Shown here piece after piece: positions 16,335-24,782 of a stretch of 64,000 bases of DNA. The stretch's first letter is position 1; each line of letters starts with the position of its first letter. The position numbers and the translations under genes are program-made. This DNA is from Glycomyces sp. YM15 (GTDB lineage Bacteria > Actinomycetota > Actinomycetes > Mycobacteriales > Micromonosporaceae). Where the stretch lies: the NCBI RefSeq assembly GCF_016918015.1, contig NZ_JAERMK010000025.1, forward strand, positions 1 through 64,000, given 5' to 3'. Below the pieces are notes generated by a model that saw nothing but the letters and a program-made list of their open reading frames with translations, did not search any database and was not told the origin of the DNA.

Positions 16335-17271
16335 CGGCCGATCGACCGTCCGTGGTCTCCATGGAGGCCGCCCGCACCGAGCGCAGCAGCAGGCGCGGGT
16401 CGCCGAGCATCCGCTTCAAGCGCCGCTCGAGCCCCGCGATCGGGGTGAGGTTCTGCGGGGCCCGCGCGTCCTTGTGCGCCGCTGAGCCCAGCGGCGGCAA
16501 CGCCGCCGCGGTCGCGTCGGCGAGCGCGATCGCCGCCTCCTCGCTCAACTCGTCGGCGGCCTCGAGCCGCGCGATGCCCGCCCACCCCCGCGACGACGTG
16601 CCGGGCAGCCGCAGGTACCAGGTGTAGCGCGGCCAGCCCGACATGAGGTGGAAGACCGGGGTGCGCTGGCCCGGCCGGAGCCGCTCGACGACGGCGTTCA
16701 GTTCGCCCTGCAGGTAGGAGCGGTGGTGGCTCTTGATGTAGCCCACCGAATGCGGCAGTCGCGTGCGCCCGCGCAGGGGGCCGTCGAGGACCGAGAGCTC
16801 GGCCTCCATGGTCACGAGCGAGGAGACCTTGGCTTCGAGCTCGGCCATCGCGGCCTGGGCGGTGGCGATGAGCTCGCCCGGGTCGGCCGACTCGGCCTTC
16901 CGGAACGGGTAGCGGCCGAAGTCCGCGCCCGGGTCGACGGCCGCGAACAGGCCGCGTTCGACCGCCACTTCGACGACGGAGGCCTCGGGTGAGGAGTGCC
17001 CGTCGAGGTCGCACGCGACCGCGCCGGCGGCCCAGGAGACGCACACTCCCGGCCAGCGCTCGCCGTTCTCGAACAGCTCGACGCGGGCGTCGATGCGGCG
17101 CACGCCGTCGACGACGACGATGCGGCGCGGGCCCGAGGCGGGGGCGTCGACCGGGCGCCAGTCGGCGGGTTCGAGTTCGATGCCCGCGTTCACGATCGCC
17201 TGGTTCGCGCGCGAGGGCGACTCGGGGTTGTCGGCGAAGGACGGGTCCCAGGCGTCGACGGTGATCTGCAA
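16324..17271 (-). CDS. nurA: Probable NurA-type DNA end-resection nuclease
   Basis: A 315-residue protein. Two Asp-Gly motifs stand where NurA nucleases carry metal-binding acids: VVVDGVRRID (D55) and LSVLDGPLRGR (D163). The second is followed by GYIKSHHRSYL, matching the family's conserved K and H region, and GWPRYTWYLRL near the C-terminus. NurA works with the HerA ATPase to resect double-strand breaks beside Mre11-Rad50. A HerA-like gene and sbcCD lie close by on the same strand. The start is a TTG (MQITVDAWDP) with a weak AGCAGG site. The assignment is from motifs and context and is not certain. Confidence 0.6.
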   Translation of the reverse strand: MQITVDAWDPSFADNPESPSRANQAIVNAGIELEPADWRPVDAPASGPRRIVVVDGVRRIDARVELFENGERWPGVCVSWAAGAVACDLDGHSSPEASVVEVAVERGLFAAVDPGADFGRYPFRKAESADPGELIATAQAAMAELEAKVSSLVTMEAELSVLDGPLRGRTRLPHSVGYIKSHHRSYLQGELNAVVERLRPGQRTPVFHLMSGWPRYTWYLRLPGTSSRGWAGIARLEAADELSEEAAIALADATAAALPPLGSAAHKDARAPQNLTPIAGLERRLKRMLGDPRLLLRSVRAASMETTDGRSADGT

Positions 17272-17366
17272 GGCGCACCTGCTTTCCGGAACGATTGCGG
17301 CCCAGCGTACTGCTCGCCGTCGACGCCTGCACGAGCCGCGTCGGGGACCCGTCCTGTGCGACGGAC

Positions 17367-18143
17367 CTATGCGACCTCGGTGACCAGTCCGGTCTCGAGC
17401 GAGTAGACGCCGCCGACCACCGTGAGCTCGCCGTCCGCGACGAGTTCGGCGAGGTTCGGGTGCTCCTTGAGGGCCTGGACGGTCAGGAGGACGTTCGTCT
17501 TGATCATCGCGTCGACCGGGTCGCCGGACTCGCCCTTGGCGGCCTCGTAGGCGGGGCGCAGGGCCTCGACGGTCTCGGGGAGCGCGTACTCGTGCTCTTC
17601 CAGCTCGGTGCCCTCCTCGGCCGCGAGGAGGGCCTCGTGGGCGGCGGTGACGGCGCCGCACTTCTGGTGGCCGAGCACGACGAGGAGCGGGGATTCGAGG
17701 GCGGCCGGGCCGTAGGAGACGGACTCGGAGACGAGCGGGTCGAACACGTTCCCGGCGGTGCGGGTGACCATGAGGTCGCCGGCGCCGGCGTCGAAGACGA
17801 GCTCGGGGGCGACGCGCGAGTCGACGCAGGTGAAGACCGCGGCGCGGGGCTCCTGGCCCTCGACGAGGGAGTCGCGCCATTCGAGGTCGGTGTGGGGGTG
17901 AACGGGCACGCCGTCGGCCCAGCGCTGGTTGCCGTCGAGCATGGCGTCCCAGATGTCTGCGGCCGAGTCGAACTCGTGGAGGTCGGGGACGTCCGCGGTC
18001 TGGGCCGCGGCGTCGGAGGCGCCGAGCCCGCCGCCGTCGTCGCCGCAAGCGGAGAGCGCCGGGACGAGGAGGGCGCCGAGCCCGAGAGCTCCGGCGCCGG
18101 TGATGAGGGTGCGGCGATTGCCGTGAATGTGAAGTGTGCTCAT
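17367..18143 (-). CDS. Exported beta-class carbonic anhydrase, Tat/lipoprotein type
   Basis: A 258-residue protein with an intact beta-carbonic-anhydrase domain. The zinc and catalytic residues are visible in FTCVDSRVAPE (Cys, Asp, Arg) and VVLGHQKCGAV (His, Cys). It interconverts CO2 and bicarbonate. The N-terminus is unusual for a bacterial beta enzyme: NRR before a long hydrophobic stretch and a lipobox-like LSAC at about residue 33. This predicts Tat export and lipid anchoring outside the membrane. A frame extends to 18245, but ATG 18143 is placed correctly for the signal peptide. It interrupts the run of DNA end-processing genes. Confidence 0.88.
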   Translation of the reverse strand: MSTLHIHGNRRTLITGAGALGLGALLVPALSACGDDGGGLGASDAAAQTADVPDLHEFDSAADIWDAMLDGNQRWADGVPVHPHTDLEWRDSLVEGQEPRAAVFTCVDSRVAPELVFDAGAGDLMVTRTAGNVFDPLVSESVSYGPAALESPLLVVLGHQKCGAVTAAHEALLAAEEGTELEEHEYALPETVEALRPAYEAAKGESGDPVDAMIKTNVLLTVQALKEHPNLAELVADGELTVVGGVYSLETGLVTEVA

Positions 18144-18156
18144 GTATGCATAAGTA

Positions 18157-18170
18157 CTTGAATGTTCAAG
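18157..18170. promoter_or_regulatory. Palindrome upstream of the carbonic anhydrase gene
   Basis: CTTGAA-TG-TTCAAG is a perfect 6-bp inverted repeat 14 nt before the start codon, in an AT-rich patch that probably holds the promoter. It is a candidate operator; the regulator is unknown. Confidence 0.4.
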
Positions 18171-18395
18171 ATTAACGGCGCGTGAATCGCCTGCATGTGC
18201 CCTACGACATAGCCGGACATTGTGGTCGCATCGGACGGGGCGCACGCGAACAGAACGCGAACGGTGTGCGTGCCGTTGCGCCGTAGCGGGACCAACGAAG
18301 TCAACCTAACCCGAGCGCCCACTCGACTGCCAGGATCAGGGCGCGCGGAACGCCGAAAGGGGCGTCAAAAATTCGTCAAGGGGCTCTGACCTGCG

Positions 18396-20828
18396 CTAAG
18401 TCCAGGTCTTCTCCACATGGGACCCCTTGGCGTCCTTGGTGATCCGGAACCGGACGGGCACCCGTTCTGCGAGTTCGGTCACATGCGTCACGAGTCCGAC
18501 GGTGCGACCGGCGGAGAGCGTCAGCGCCTCCAGGGTGCTCGCGACCGCGTCGAGAGTCTCGGGGTCGAGGGTCCCGAAGCCCTCGTCGAGGATGATCGAC
18601 TCCAGGCTCGCCCCGTGGCGCGACAGGCTCGCCAGCTGGTCGCTCAGTGCGAGCGCCAGTGACAGCGAAGCCGCGAAGGTCTCGCCGCCCGACAGGCTCC
18701 GCGCCGGTCGCGGCATGTCCGCGTCGTGATGGTCCACCACCCAGAAGTCCTGCTCGCGGTACACCAGGTCGTACTGACCGCCGGTGATGCGGTTGAGCAT
18801 CACGGTCGCTCCCGTCACCAGCTCATCGAGGGCCTCGCTGAGCAGCCATTCCATGAACTTGCGCGCGTCCAGGTGCTTCGCGAGCTCCTTGGCCACCAGC
18901 GCCTCACCCGCGAAGCGGCGCATCTCGGCGTCGAGGTCGATGCGGCGCTTCCGGGCCTGGTCGAGATTGACGGCGTCGGCCCGCGCGGCTTCCACGGCGG
19001 TCGCGTGGCGGGCCACGTAGTCGCCGCCGCTGCCGTTGCGGGGGACTTCGATGTTGAACTCGCCCAAGGAGAACCGCAGTTCACCGCGCAGCGTCTCGGC
19101 GCGGCCGTCGAGCCCCGCGAGTTCGGTGCGGGCGGCCTCGCGTTCGGCGCCGGCCCGCTCCAGCGACGCCTCGGCCCAGGCGACGAGCCGTGCCCAGCTC
19201 TCGGCCAGATCGTCTCCTGCGGCGGGCGGGCCGAGCACGGCGACCTGGTCGCGGGCGTGCTGGAACTCCTTCCAGGCCCGCTGCTGGCGCTCGTCTGCGG
19301 TGGCCTTGCGCTTCTCGGCCTCCCGCAGCGCCCGGCGCGCGGCCTTGAGGGCGGCACCCGTACCCGCGAGCTGCTGCCGGGCCTCTTCGGAATCGGTTCG
19401 GCGCTGCTGCAGCGCAGCGGGTTCGGGGACGTCCTCGAGCTTCTTCTTCAGCCGCCGCTCGGCCAGCTGCAGCTCGGTGAGCCGCTCCTCGTAGTTCTCG
19501 AGCTTCGTCTGGAGCGCGACCACGGCCGCCTGCGCGTCCCGGAACTCCACCGTCGCGGTTCGGGAGGCCTCCTCGGCCTGCTGCATCGACTCCGAGAGGT
19601 CGTGCTCGGGCACGGTCTCCACGGGACGGTCGCAGACCGGGCACTCGTCGCCCACCTCGAGTCCCGCCCTGAGGGTCCCGGCGAGTTCGGCCATGCGCAC
19701 CTTGTGGAGCACCGCGTGCTGGATCTCGACCTCTTCGGAGGCGGCCTCCTCGAGTTCCTTCGCCTCGGCGAACTGGTCGCGCAGCTCCTCGGTGAGTTCG
19801 AGGCCGGTCTTGAGCTTCGACTCGGTCTCGGCGAGTTCGGCCCAGGCCTTGAGCTGCCGCTCGATCAGGCCCAGGTCGAGTCCGTCCAGTTCGGATCGCA
19901 GTCGCTCGTCCTCGGTCTCGGTGGCCTCGACCTCGGCCGCCTTCTCGGCGACGGCGGCCGACGCGGCCGCGACCTGCGCGGCGATGTCCGCGACCCCGGA
20001 GGGCTGCTTGATGTACGTGAGCGAGGCGAGGTTCGCCTCCGCCTCGGCGAGCCTGCGGCGCGCGGTCTCGACCGCTGCGGCGAGGCCGTCGAGCGCGTTC
20101 GACTTGTCCCGCACCGGCTCTGAGAGCTTCTCGAGGCGCTCCACGCGTTCGGCGGCGTGCCGGATCTGCTCCTCGGTGACGGGAGCGATCCCGGCGAGCT
20201 GCGTCTCGTACGCCTGCCGTTTCGCGTCGGCGTCGACGAACCGGGTGCGGGCGCGCTGCTGGATGCTGCGGTAGACGCTGTGGCCGAGCAGGTTCTCCAG
20301 GATGTTCCGCCGGTCGGCGGAGGAGGCGCGCAGGAACTCCGCGAACTCGCCCTGGGGGAGCAGTACGCACTTGGTGAACTGCTCGAACGGCAGGCCGATG
20401 ATCCGCTCGGCGGCGGCGTTGACCTCGTTCGGGCTGCCGCCCAGGGCTTTGCCGAGGCCTTCGACCAGTGCAGTGTCCTCGGCGGGGTTCACGCCTTCCG
20501 GCAGCTGCTCCATGGCAGCCGTGGTGGTCTTGACCTTGCCGTTGCGGTCGCGCCGCAGGATGCGCGTGGCCACGTAGTGCTGTCCCGCCGCGGCGAACAC
20601 CAGCCGCACCCGTCCCTCCACCGAGGAGGGTGCGAGGGAGTTCTGCGTGGCCGACTTCGGCCAGCGCGGCGTGCGGCCGTACAGCGCGAAGCAGATCGCG
20701 TCGAGCACGGTGGACTTGCCCGCGCCGGTGGGCCCGGTGAGCGCGAAGAACTCCGCGTCGGTGAAGTCGAAGGTCTCGGTCCCGGTGTAGGAGCCGAAAC
20801 CCTGGAGGTCCAGTCGGATGGGCCGCAT
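18396..20828 (-). CDS. sbcC: Exonuclease SbcC (Rad50-like ATPase)
   Basis: An 810-residue SMC-like ATPase that works with SbcD to open hairpins and blocked DNA ends. Walker A is GPTGAGKST at residues 32-40. Two long coiled coils flank a zinc hook, CPVC, near residue 397. The C-terminal lobe has the signature LSGGETFAASL and the Walker B/D-loop LDEGFGTLDPETLD. At 810 residues it is shorter than the E. coli protein, as is usual in actinobacteria. Its ATG overlaps the sbcD stop at base 20828, so the two are translationally coupled. Confidence 0.95.
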   Translation of the reverse strand: MRPIRLDLQGFGSYTGTETFDFTDAEFFALTGPTGAGKSTVLDAICFALYGRTPRWPKSATQNSLAPSSVEGRVRLVFAAAGQHYVATRILRRDRNGKVKTTTAAMEQLPEGVNPAEDTALVEGLGKALGGSPNEVNAAAERIIGLPFEQFTKCVLLPQGEFAEFLRASSADRRNILENLLGHSVYRSIQQRARTRFVDADAKRQAYETQLAGIAPVTEEQIRHAAERVERLEKLSEPVRDKSNALDGLAAAVETARRRLAEAEANLASLTYIKQPSGVADIAAQVAAASAAVAEKAAEVEATETEDERLRSELDGLDLGLIERQLKAWAELAETESKLKTGLELTEELRDQFAEAKELEEAASEEVEIQHAVLHKVRMAELAGTLRAGLEVGDECPVCDRPVETVPEHDLSESMQQAEEASRTATVEFRDAQAAVVALQTKLENYEERLTELQLAERRLKKKLEDVPEPAALQQRRTDSEEARQQLAGTGAALKAARRALREAEKRKATADERQQRAWKEFQHARDQVAVLGPPAAGDDLAESWARLVAWAEASLERAGAEREAARTELAGLDGRAETLRGELRFSLGEFNIEVPRNGSGGDYVARHATAVEAARADAVNLDQARKRRIDLDAEMRRFAGEALVAKELAKHLDARKFMEWLLSEALDELVTGATVMLNRITGGQYDLVYREQDFWVVDHHDADMPRPARSLSGGETFAASLSLALALSDQLASLSRHGASLESIILDEGFGTLDPETLDAVASTLEALTLSAGRTVGLVTHVTELAERVPVRFRITKDAKGSHVEKTWT

Positions 20829-21982
20829 CAGGCCTCCTCGGTGACGGTCTGGGTGTCTTCGTAGAGCTGGGTGAACAGCTTCGTGACGGCGGGGTCGTCG
20901 TGCTGGTGCTCGGTGAGGTAGGCGGCGAAGAGGTCGCCGGGGCTGCGGCCGGAGCGCCGTTCGCGGGGCTTGGCGTCGTCGGTGCGCATGACCGGGTCGA
21001 TGTGGATCTGGACGGCGCGCGGGAAGAGGTCGGCGACCTCGCCGCGCAGCCCGGCGCGGGCGGGTTCGGTGACGAAGACCCGCAGCCAGGCCCGTTCGTC
21101 CACTTTCGCCTTCGCGAGCTGGTCGAGGGTGCCGCGCACGGTCTGGAGCGGCACGGCGGCGGTGAGCGGGACGGTGCGGGCGCGGGCGGGGACGCCGGGG
21201 GCGACGTCGACGATCGCGACGCTGGGCGTGTGGTCCTCTTCGCCGAAGTCGACGGCGAGCGGCCCGCCGGAGTAGCGGATCGGGCAGGGGCCGGTGATCG
21301 ACTGCGCCTTGTGCAGGTGTCCCAGGGCCACATAGGAAGTGGTGGGCGGGAAGATCGCGGCCGGGACGGCGTAGTCGGCGACGGTGTGGACCTCGCGTTC
21401 GCCGCCGCCCACTTTGCCGCCCACGACGGTGAGGTGGCCGGTGAAGAGGTTCACGGTGTCGGCGGTGAAGTCGTGGGTGAGCGCGGAGACGAGGCGGCGC
21501 AGGTGGTCGGCGTAGTTCGCTTCGGCCCCGGCCGCGCCGAGCTCGAAGAGTTCGGCGGCGCGAACGGCATGCCTTTGGGCGATGAACGGGAGCGCGGCGC
21601 AGCGCCAGCGTTCACCGCCGGTGGTCTCCCCGGTGATGAGGTGGTCGGCGGCTTTGCCGAGGGAGCCGCGCAGGTGGATGCCGGCGGCGTGGGCCCAGTG
21701 CCGGAGGGCTTCGAGGGCTTTGCCGTTGTCGTGGTTCCCGGCGATGACGACGACTTCGGCGCCGGTGCCGCGCAGGGCGGACAGGGCGGAGAACAGCAGC
21801 CGCTGCGATTCGGCTGAGGGCGAGGCGGTGTCGAAGAGGTCCCCGGCGACGATCACGAGGTCGACTGCTTCTTCGCGGGCCACGTCGACCATCTGCTTGA
21901 AGACGGCGCGCTGCTCGTCGAGGCGCGAGCGGCCCTTCATGGTGACGCCGACGTGCCAGTCGGAGGTGTGGAGAATCCGCAA
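20828..21982 (-). CDS. sbcD: Exonuclease SbcD (Mre11-like nuclease)
   Basis: A 384-residue metallophosphoesterase nuclease, the catalytic partner of SbcC. Metal-binding motifs are in order: HTSDWHVG (residues 5-12), VAGDLFD near 50, and VIAGNHDN near 80; GHLTVVGG and YVALGHLHKAQ lie downstream. The ATG is 18 nt after the herA stop and the gene overlaps sbcC, so herA-sbcD-sbcC looks like one transcript. The C-terminal 100 residues form the less conserved cap. Confidence 0.95.
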   Translation of the reverse strand: MRILHTSDWHVGVTMKGRSRLDEQRAVFKQMVDVAREEAVDLVIVAGDLFDTASPSAESQRLLFSALSALRGTGAEVVVIAGNHDNGKALEALRHWAHAAGIHLRGSLGKAADHLITGETTGGERWRCAALPFIAQRHAVRAAELFELGAAGAEANYADHLRRLVSALTHDFTADTVNLFTGHLTVVGGKVGGGEREVHTVADYAVPAAIFPPTTSYVALGHLHKAQSITGPCPIRYSGGPLAVDFGEEDHTPSVAIVDVAPGVPARARTVPLTAAVPLQTVRGTLDQLAKAKVDERAWLRVFVTEPARAGLRGEVADLFPRAVQIHIDPVMRTDDAKPRERRSGRSPGDLFAAYLTEHQHDDPAVTKLFTQLYEDTQTVTEEA

Positions 21983-22000
21983 GGCTTGCTCCTGGTCTTC

Positions 22001-23725
22001 CTAGAAAGGAATGTCGTCTTCGTCGTCACCGGCGAGGTCGAACGGGTCGACCTTGGCGGTGGCGGAGATGGCACGGCCGGGCCGTGCGGTGGCGGGCGCG
22101 GACCCGGCCTCGGCGGGCCGGGTGGCCCAGGCGGGGAACGGGAAGTTCACCACGAGCGGCACCGGGAGCTCGGGCTGGGCCACGAACATGGTGCCGGGTT
22201 TGGCCATGAGCACGCGCATGCGCTGCGCCTGCGTGAGGAACCCGTACTCGGGACGGGTGGCCTCGGCGGCGTCGAGGCGGCCGACGACGCGGATCGCCGA
22301 GTTGGAGGCGATGCGCCGCTCCACTTCGGACGCGGTCTGCTGGGCGCCGATGAGGATGACCCCGAGGGAGCGTCCGCGTTCGGCGATGTCGAGCAGGATG
22401 TCCTTGATGGGGCTGGTGCCCTCGCGCGGCGCGTACTTGTTGAGCTCGTCGAGGACGACGAACTGGAGCGGCCGTGCGGTGCCGGCCTTCTCCTTGCGCT
22501 CGAACTCGGTGCGGAGCACGACGCCGACGACGAAGCGCTGGGCCCGGTCGGGCAGGTTGTGCAGGTCCACGACGGTGACCTGCGCTTCCGAGGTGAGCAC
22601 GGCGCCCTTCGGTGGCAGGTCGCCGCGGATGAGCCGCCCGATGTCGCGGCCGGAGGCGATGAGGCGGCGGATGAACGCGTTCACCGTGCCGAGGCCGATC
22701 GCGGAGCCGGCCCATTCGGTGCGGGTCTCGTCGTCGGAGAGTCGCTCGCAGATGAGGTCGACGAGGTCGCGGTAGCTGGTGAGGAGCCGCCCGTCGACGC
22801 TGATGGCGCCGTTGTCCTTGGGTCGGGCCTCTTTGCGGAGCCGGGCGGCGACCTGGTGGACGACCATCGTGTACTGCTGGCGGTCGTCGTCGCCGTCGGC
22901 GAACACGAACGGCAGCAGGTTGAGCTGGCAGAACTCGGCGAGGGTCCAGTAGAACGCGTCGACGCCGGTGGACCGGCAGGCCACGTCCGGGATGCCGTTG
23001 GAGTCGCCTTCGCGGGGCGGCGCGAGGACTTCCACGGATTTGAACGCGCCGGGTTCCATGCCGAGGCGGCGGTAGGAGTCGCGCACGGTGTCGTCGATCT
23101 TCGTGTTGTCGTGGTCGAGGAGCAGCAGGTCCTCGCCTTTGACGTTGAAGATGAGCGCCTTCGTGTTCGCGGCCTCCGCGCCGAGCGCGCCGGAGTGCAG
23201 GAGCGAGTAGAGCATCCAGGTCGCGAACGAGGTCTTGGTGGCGACGCCGGAGATGCCCGAGATGGAGACGTGCGCGCCCCTCGTGCCGTCGAGGAAGTCC
23301 GGGTTGAGGAACACCGGCTGGCCGTCGCGGGAGAACCCGAGGGGCACTTGGCGGGCCATGCCGTCGAAGTACAGGGCCCGGTCGCGGTCCTCGCCGGAGG
23401 CGCGCTGGACCTCGGCGCCAGGGCGCGGCGGCACGAACACCTCGGGTTCCACGCGGGTCACCGTGACCTCGGCGGCCTCCTGCACCTGCGCGGGGAGCAG
23501 CCCCCCGGCGATGTCGAACACGTCCGAGTCGAACTGCGCCCCTTCGTGACGCGAGCGCACGGAGGTGACCACGCCGGAGATGCGGACCGTGCCGACGCCG
23601 GGCACCTGGCGTTCGGTGGTGAGCACGTCGTCGAGTTGGGCGTACGCCTCCGGCCCGACGCCGACCCAGAACGACAGGGGCGTCGCGTCCTCAGTGCCGA
23701 GCACGCGGCCCACCGATTCACTCAT
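22001..23725 (-). CDS. herA: HerA-like hexameric DNA translocase ATPase
   Basis: A 574-residue ATPase of the HerA/FtsK superfamily. The first 90 or so residues match the HAS-barrel (LSFWVGVGPEAYAQLDDVL, then VRISGVVTSV). Walker A is GISGVATKT at residues 157-165, a slight variant with Val-Ala, and Walker B is FVVLDELNKYAP. LIGAQQTASEVE and RVVGRLDAAEA fit the family's sensor and arginine-finger regions. HerA forms a ring that drives NurA along DNA during end resection. It overlaps the upstream RibD-like gene by 8 nt and precedes sbcD. Type IV-secretion-like ATPases are a less likely alternative. Confidence 0.8.
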   Translation of the reverse strand: MSESVGRVLGTEDATPLSFWVGVGPEAYAQLDDVLTTERQVPGVGTVRISGVVTSVRSRHEGAQFDSDVFDIAGGLLPAQVQEAAEVTVTRVEPEVFVPPRPGAEVQRASGEDRDRALYFDGMARQVPLGFSRDGQPVFLNPDFLDGTRGAHVSISGISGVATKTSFATWMLYSLLHSGALGAEAANTKALIFNVKGEDLLLLDHDNTKIDDTVRDSYRRLGMEPGAFKSVEVLAPPREGDSNGIPDVACRSTGVDAFYWTLAEFCQLNLLPFVFADGDDDRQQYTMVVHQVAARLRKEARPKDNGAISVDGRLLTSYRDLVDLICERLSDDETRTEWAGSAIGLGTVNAFIRRLIASGRDIGRLIRGDLPPKGAVLTSEAQVTVVDLHNLPDRAQRFVVGVVLRTEFERKEKAGTARPLQFVVLDELNKYAPREGTSPIKDILLDIAERGRSLGVILIGAQQTASEVERRIASNSAIRVVGRLDAAEATRPEYGFLTQAQRMRVLMAKPGTMFVAQPELPVPLVVNFPFPAWATRPAEAGSAPATARPGRAISATAKVDPFDLAGDDEDDIPF

Positions 23726-24464
23726 CGGTCGATCCTCGCAGATACCTGAGGATGAGGTTCCCCCCGGCTTCGATGACGTGTCGCAGCTCGAGCCGCCTGG
23801 CCTCGGCGGTCTCGCGGCCTTCCGCGATGCGGACCGGCCCGGCCCCGGCGAGGAGCGGCGAGAGCGTCAGATCGAGCTCGTCGACCTGGTCCTCGGCGAT
23901 GAGTTCGCCGAAGACGCGCGGCCCGCCCTCGCACAGGATCTGCCGCATGCCCCGCTCGCGCAGGACCACCATCGCGCCCTTGAGGTTCACCGTGCCGACA
24001 CCGGTCTCGATGATGTCGGCGACCTCGCGGAGCGGGTCGATCCGCGATTCGGGCAGGTCTCGCGGGCAGATCACGATCGGGCGCCGCGGCGCCTCGGCGA
24101 AGATCCCCGCGTTTGGGCTGAGCCGGGAGAGCGTGCGGGACACGATCGCCATCCTGGGGACCTCCGGCAGGCCCTGCGCCCGGCGCCAGGCCATCCTGCC
24201 GGGGGAGAGGACCAGCGGCCCGTAGCCTTCGGCGAGGACGGTCCCGGACCCGGCGACGAGCACGTCGCAGCGCGCCCGCAGGACCTTGAACACCCGCTTG
24301 TCCTCTGCGCCCGAAAGGGGACCGGAGAGTCCCTCCAGGGTCGCCGCGCCGTCGGCGCTGGAGACGAAGTTGACCCGCAGCCAATCGGGGGCGGGCGGCG
24401 CGTACGCCGCGTAGACCTCGTCATCGGTCATCTCATCGAGTTTTCGGAACCGCACCTCTGCCAC
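23718..24464 (-). CDS. RibD C-terminal/pyrimidine reductase-family protein
   Basis: A 248-residue oxidoreductase of the RibD C-terminal (DHFR-like) fold. Motifs are VNFVSSADGAATLEG, FKVLRARCDVLVAGSGTVLAEGYGPL, and the late GMRQILCEGGPRVFGELI, which binds the nicotinamide cofactor. These reduce pyrimidine or related intermediates with NADPH. Actinobacteria often have a separate copy outside the riboflavin operon. The GTG start at 24464 has TACCTT 6 nt upstream; the open frame runs on to 24818 but covers vapB on the other strand. It overlaps herA by 8 nt and is the first gene of that operon. A link to DNA repair is not evident. Confidence 0.8.
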   Translation of the reverse strand: MAEVRFRKLDEMTDDEVYAAYAPPAPDWLRVNFVSSADGAATLEGLSGPLSGAEDKRVFKVLRARCDVLVAGSGTVLAEGYGPLVLSPGRMAWRRAQGLPEVPRMAIVSRTLSRLSPNAGIFAEAPRRPIVICPRDLPESRIDPLREVADIIETGVGTVNLKGAMVVLRERGMRQILCEGGPRVFGELIAEDQVDELDLTLSPLLAGAGPVRIAEGRETAEARRLELRHVIEAGGNLILRYLRGSTDE

Positions 24465-24470
24465 GGCAAA

Positions 24471-24476
24471 AAGGTA
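24471..24476 (-). promoter_or_regulatory. -10 box for the RibD-like/herA/sbcDC operon (leaderless)
   Basis: TACCTT on the minus strand ends 6 nt before the GTG at 24464. It is the only clear promoter element for the four-gene run. Confidence 0.45.
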
Positions 24477-24520
24477 GCCCACGGCCCCGACAACCGCGCG
24501 GTTCGCCACGCAACGGGTGG

Positions 24521-24534
24521 TACCATCGCTGGTA
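24521..24534. promoter_or_regulatory. vapBC promoter and operator
   Basis: TACCA-TCGC-TGGTA is an inverted repeat. Its left arm is also a -10 box (TACCAT, 24521-24526) 7 nt before the ATG at 24534. A VapB dimer bound here would cover the promoter, as in other autoregulated toxin-antitoxin operons. Confidence 0.55.
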
Positions 24535-24782
24535 TGGCCAGGAAGAAGAGCACCATCTACCTCGACGAGAAAGCCGATCTGCGGCTCGAGGCCGAGGCCC
24601 GGCGACGAGGGATCCCCAAGGCGGAGTTGATGCGACGTTTCCTCGACGAGGGATTGCTGCGAGCGGCCGACGAGGAGCCGCTTCCGCCGTTGCCGAAGTT
24701 CAGTAGCGGCGGGCCGCTCACCGTTGAAGCGATGGACGAGGCGATCTACCAGAGCATTCGTCGGCGGTCGCTGAAGCGATGA
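24534..24782 (+). CDS. vapB: VapB-like ribbon-helix-helix antitoxin
   Basis: An 82-residue protein with an N-terminal ribbon-helix-helix (KKSTIYLDEKADLRLEAEA, then IPKAELMRRFLDEGL) and a C-terminal tail (PLPPLPKFSSGGPLTVEAMDEAIYQSI) of the sort that wraps a PIN toxin. It would bind its own promoter and neutralise the toxin that follows. The stop overlaps the toxin start as ATGA, ensuring coupled translation. The transcript appears leaderless. Confidence 0.85.
   Translation: MARKKSTIYLDEKADLRLEAEARRRGIPKAELMRRFLDEGLLRAADEEPLPPLPKFSSGGPLTVEAMDEAIYQSIRRRSLKR

Noticed and set aside
18140-18322. A 60-codon minus-strand frame upstream of the carbonic anhydrase, considered as a leader peptide
   Set aside because: It overlaps the carbonic anhydrase start, has no ribosome-binding site and is not followed by a terminator or competing hairpins.
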